The translations under genes and the position numbers were made by a program. From Streptomyces pactum (lineage in GTDB: Bacteria; Actinomycetota; Actinomycetes; Streptomycetales; Streptomycetaceae), in NCBI RefSeq assembly GCF_002005225.1, contig NZ_CP019724.1, positions 3,970,501-4,034,500 on the forward strand: a stretch of DNA of 64,000 nucleotides, given 5' to 3'. The notes beneath the pieces are model-generated. The model searched no databases. It was given only the letters and a program-made list of their open reading frames with translations, and was not told where the DNA came from. Of the stretch, positions 61,237 to 64,000 are shown in pieces; positions within the stretch are counted from its first letter, which is position 1, and every line of letters begins with the position of its first letter.

Positions 61237-63642
61237 CTACGAAACCACCGCCGGATCGGCCGACTTGGGCTCCCGGTTGCCGTCGTCCTCGTCACCCATG
61301 GCGATTCCGCGCCGCTTGGAGACGTAGACCGCCGCCGCGATGACGGCGAACGCGACGACGGCGATCGCGACCCGTACGCCGATGCTCTTGTCGGCGCCGT
61401 AGGAGAACTTGATGACCGCCGGCGCGATGAGCAGCGCCACCAGGTTCATGACCTTCAGCAACGGGTTGATCGCCGGACCCGCGGTGTCCTTGAACGGGTC
61501 GCCGACCGTGTCGCCGATGACGGTGGCGGCGTGGGCCTCGCTGCCCTTGCCTCCGTGGTGACCGTCCTCGACGAGCTTCTTGGCGTTGTCCCAGGAACCA
61601 CCGGAGTTGGCGAGGAACACCGCCATCAGCGTGCCCGCGCCGATCGCGCCCGCCAGGAACGCGCCGAGCGCGCCCACGCCGAGCGTGAACCCGATGAAGA
61701 TGGGCGCCATCACGGCGAGCAGCCCGGGCGTGGCCAGTTCGCGCAGGGCATCCCTGGTGCAGATGTCGACGACCTTGCCGTACTCCGGTTTCTCGCTGTA
61801 GTCCATGATTCCCGGCCGCTCCCGGAACTGCCGCCGCACCTCGTAGACCACCGCGCCCGCCGACCGCGACACCGCGTTGATCGCCAGTCCCGAGAAGAGG
61901 AAGACGACCGCCGCGCCCGCGATCAGCCCGACCAGGTTGTTGGGCTGAGAGATGTCCATCATCAGACTCATCGGCGCGCCCTCACCGCTGAGTTTCTCGC
62001 CCACGTCCGCCGCGCCGGTGGTGATGGCGTCACGGTACGACCCGAACAGGGCCGCCGCCGCGAGGACGGCGGTGGCGATCGCGATGCCCTTGGTGATGGC
62101 CTTGGTGGTGTTGCCGACCGCGTCCAGGTCGGTGAGCACCTGGGCGCCGGCGCCCTCGACGTCGCCGGACATCTCGGCGATGCCCTGCGCGTTGTCGGAG
62201 ACCGGCCCGAAGGTGTCCATGGCGACGATCACACCGACCGTGGTGAGCAGGCCGGTGCCGGCCAGCGCCACGGCGAACAGCGCCAGCATGATCGACGTAC
62301 CGCCGAGCAGAAAGGCCCCGTAGACGCCGAGACCGATCAACAGGGCGGTGTAGACGGCGGATTCGAGACCGAGGGAGATACCGGCCAGGACGACGGTGGC
62401 CGGACCGGTGAGCGAACTCTTGCCGATGTCCTTGACGGGACGTCGGGTGGTCTCGGTGAAATAGCCGGTGAGCTGCTGGATCAGTGCGGCGAGCACGATG
62501 CCGATCGCCACCGCGACGAGCGCGAGGATCCGCGGGTCGCCGTCCCGGCCGGCGATCGCCGCGTCGGTGACGCCGTCCAGCTCCGAGTACTTCCCGGGCA
62601 GGTAGACGAAGACGGCCACCGCCACCAGCACCAGCGAGATCACCGCGGAGATGAAGAAGCCCCGGTTGATCGCGCTCATGCCGCTGCGGTCGGACCGCCG
62701 GGGCGCCACCGCGAAGATGCCGATCATGGCCGTGATCACGCCGATCGCCGGCACCAGCAGCGGGAACGCCAGTCCCGCGTCGCCGAAGGCGACCTTGCCG
62801 AGGATCAGCGCGGCCACCAGGGTCACGGCGTACGACTCGAAGAGGTCGGCCGCCATGCCCGCGCAGTCGCCGACGTTGTCGCCCACGTTGTCGGCGATGG
62901 TCGCGGCGTTGCGCGGATCGTCCTCCGGAATGCCCTGTTCGACCTTGCCGACCAGGTCGGCGCCGACGTCTGCGGCCTTGGTGAAGATGCCGCCACCGAC
63001 CCGCATGAACATCGCGATCAGGGCGGCGCCGAGGCCGAAGCCCTCCAGCACCTTCGGCGCGTCGGCCGCGTACACCAGCACCACGCAGCAGGCGCCCAGC
63101 AGGCCGAGCCCCACCGTGAACATGCCGACGACGCCGCCCGTGCGAAATGCGATCTTCGTAGCTTTGTGCGAGACGAGGGTGAGATCCTTTTCCGGTTCAC
63201 CCGGAGCCGGTGTCGCTTCCCGCGCCGCCGCGGCGACGCGCACATTGCTGCGTACCGCGAGCCACATGCCGATATAGCCGGTGGCCGCCGAGAACGCCGC
63301 GCCGATCAGGAAGAAGATCGATCGTCCGGCACGTTGATTCCAGTCGTCCGCGGGCAGCAGCATGAGCAGAAAGAACACGACGACGGCGAATACGCCGAGT
63401 GTGCGAAGCTGCCTGGCCAGATAGGCGTTCGCGCCTTCCTGGACGGCCGCCGCGATCTTCTTCATGCTGTCGGTTCCCTCGCCCGCCGCGAGCACCTGGC
63501 GTACCAGGACACCCGCGAGCACCAGCGCGGCCAGCGCGACGACCGCGATGACCGCGACCAGAGCGCGGTTCGAGTCGGTCAGCACGGCGGCTGCGATGGT
63601 CGAGGTTTCGCCCAACTGATGAGGGGTGGAAAGCTCCGCCAT
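61237..63642 (-). CDS. hppA: K+-independent H+-translocating membrane pyrophosphatase
   Basis: This 801-residue enzyme has about 16 transmembrane segments and couples PPi hydrolysis to proton pumping. The PPi site is in DVGADLVGKVEQGIPEDDPRN and DNVGDNVGDCAGMAADLFESYA, with GDTVGDPFKDTAGPAINPLLKVMN at the C-terminal end. In GNTTKAITKG the position that is Ala in K+-dependent enzymes is Lys, so this should be K+-independent. The N-terminus is longer than in plant enzymes and has two extra segments. ATG 63642 has AAGGAGGA upstream. Confidence 0.95.
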   Translation of the reverse strand: MAELSTPHQLGETSTIAAAVLTDSNRALVAVIAVVALAALVLAGVLVRQVLAAGEGTDSMKKIAAAVQEGANAYLARQLRTLGVFAVVVFFLLMLLPADDWNQRAGRSIFFLIGAAFSAATGYIGMWLAVRSNVRVAAAAREATPAPGEPEKDLTLVSHKATKIAFRTGGVVGMFTVGLGLLGACCVVLVYAADAPKVLEGFGLGAALIAMFMRVGGGIFTKAADVGADLVGKVEQGIPEDDPRNAATIADNVGDNVGDCAGMAADLFESYAVTLVAALILGKVAFGDAGLAFPLLVPAIGVITAMIGIFAVAPRRSDRSGMSAINRGFFISAVISLVLVAVAVFVYLPGKYSELDGVTDAAIAGRDGDPRILALVAVAIGIVLAALIQQLTGYFTETTRRPVKDIGKSSLTGPATVVLAGISLGLESAVYTALLIGLGVYGAFLLGGTSIMLALFAVALAGTGLLTTVGVIVAMDTFGPVSDNAQGIAEMSGDVEGAGAQVLTDLDAVGNTTKAITKGIAIATAVLAAAALFGSYRDAITTGAADVGEKLSGEGAPMSLMMDISQPNNLVGLIAGAAVVFLFSGLAINAVSRSAGAVVYEVRRQFRERPGIMDYSEKPEYGKVVDICTRDALRELATPGLLAVMAPIFIGFTLGVGALGAFLAGAIGAGTLMAVFLANSGGSWDNAKKLVEDGHHGGKGSEAHAATVIGDTVGDPFKDTAGPAINPLLKVMNLVALLIAPAVIKFSYGADKSIGVRVAIAVVAFAVIAAAVYVSKRRGIAMGDEDDGNREPKSADPAVVS

Positions 63643-64000
63643 TCGTCCTCCTTGACGCTTGGGCTGAGCTCAAGATGTGGACGGGATTGTAGGTACCGGA
63701 ACCTGATCAAAACAGTGCACGACAAAAGGAATTGGCCTGTCAACCACAAGGGGTCCAGAAGTAGTAATGCCCTTCCGGCATTAACACCGTGATCCATTTT
63801 CCGCACGATTGATCGAGCGGACGCTCGTGAATTGATTCACCTGGCGCCCGGCACCCACTGTATGCGCGGGCCTCGTCCCCCGCACATGACGAAGGGCCCT
63901 ACGAGGTAGGGCCCTTCGGGTGAAACAGGTAAAACGGGTGGAGACGGGTGGAGACGGGTGGGATGAGTGGAGACGGATGAGACGAGTGACTTCGGGTGAC
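63643..64000. promoter_or_regulatory. Upstream region of the pyrophosphatase gene with terminator and repeats
   Basis: A minus-strand -10 TACAAT is readable at 63686-63691, with a weak TGTTTT -35 17 bp upstream, giving a leader of about 37 nt. Further right, CGAAGGGCCCTA (63890-63901), loop CGAGG and TAGGGCCCTTCG (63907-63918) form a perfect 12-bp terminator for a gene beyond the window. 10-bp units ACGGGTGGAG/ACGGATGAGA repeat from about 63935 to 63990. No further gene is supported in these 358 bp. Confidence 0.55.

Noticed and set aside
61237..63642. K+-dependent pyrophosphatase
   Set aside because: The determinant position in GNTTKAITKG is Lys, which marks the K+-independent class.

Overview
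The window is chromosomal DNA of a Streptomyces species close to S. coelicolor and S. lividans. The evidence is very high G+C, many GTG starts and GTGA/ATGA gene overlaps, and recognisable marker genes. These include a near-identical TipAL thiostrepton regulator with its internal TipAS start, a Zur-type ribosomal protein cluster, a topA gene starting with TTG, and a membrane-fused thymidylate kinase. Gene order from about 0.5 to 36.6 kb matches, from memory, the S. coelicolor core region around SCO3391-SCO3430. The right part (topA, tmk, holB, H+-pyrophosphatase) matches the SCO3541-3547 region. Only one RNA gene was found, a tRNA-Thr(CGT).

Layout. 0-1.7 kb: the end of a MidA-type methyltransferase converges on a NuoD-like complex I subunit. 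1.7-8.8 kb: two PH-domain membrane proteins, a coiled-coil protein with SGQ/DHA repeats, a membrane esterase and an MprF-like transferase. 9.4-13.4 kb: folate genes folP, an NTF2-like gene, folB, folK and a DUF3180 gene, converging on folE. 13.4-20.5 kb, leftward: dacB, a zinc metalloprotease, tilS, hpt and ftsH. 20.6-26.9 kb: ppa, a ThrE-type exporter, a DedA protein, a YbjQ protein, tipA, and a glutamate decarboxylase gene with a 4-base frameshift. 26.9-31.5 kb: a PadR-ABC transporter operon, a DinB-like protein and an aldehyde dehydrogenase. 31.6-33.7 kb: an XRE / ATP-binding / DUF397 regulatory set. 34.0-36.6 kb: zinc-free paralogues of ribosomal proteins S18, L31, L33, L28 and S14 with a CobW-family protein around a Zur-like box. 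36.7-46.8 kb: a repeat-bearing lipoprotein, a DUF2786 protein, a Clp_N/HTH protein with a palindromic promoter, a short family A DNA polymerase, a giant SARP/NB-ARC/TPR regulator and a glycosyltransferase. 46.4-64 kb: an SRPBCC protein, a PanE-like reductase, tRNA-Thr, a lipoprotein S33 peptidase, holB, the MFS-Tmk fusion, topA, a methyltransferase, a lipoprotein and the proton pyrophosphatase.

The functional themes are housekeeping: tetrahydropterin and folate synthesis, tRNA and purine maintenance, membrane proteolysis, cell wall trimming, PPi hydrolysis by both a soluble and a membrane enzyme, zinc-limitation ribosome remodelling, and replication. An unusual feature is the number of G+C-rich tandem repeats, both between genes and inside reading frames (PH protein, SGQ protein, SARP regulator, Tmk fusion, lipoprotein, PanE). 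The most interesting items are: a 31-bp element shared, in the same orientation, by the ATP-binding and DUF397 genes; the paired palindromes in the Clp_N/HTH promoter; the CobW protein that has lost its P-loop; the NuoD paralogue with a substituted quinone-site Tyr; the divergent tipA/gad operator together with the gad frameshift; and the MFS-Tmk-coiled-coil fusion. All assignments rest on reading the sequence and on recalled family knowledge. No database search was run.
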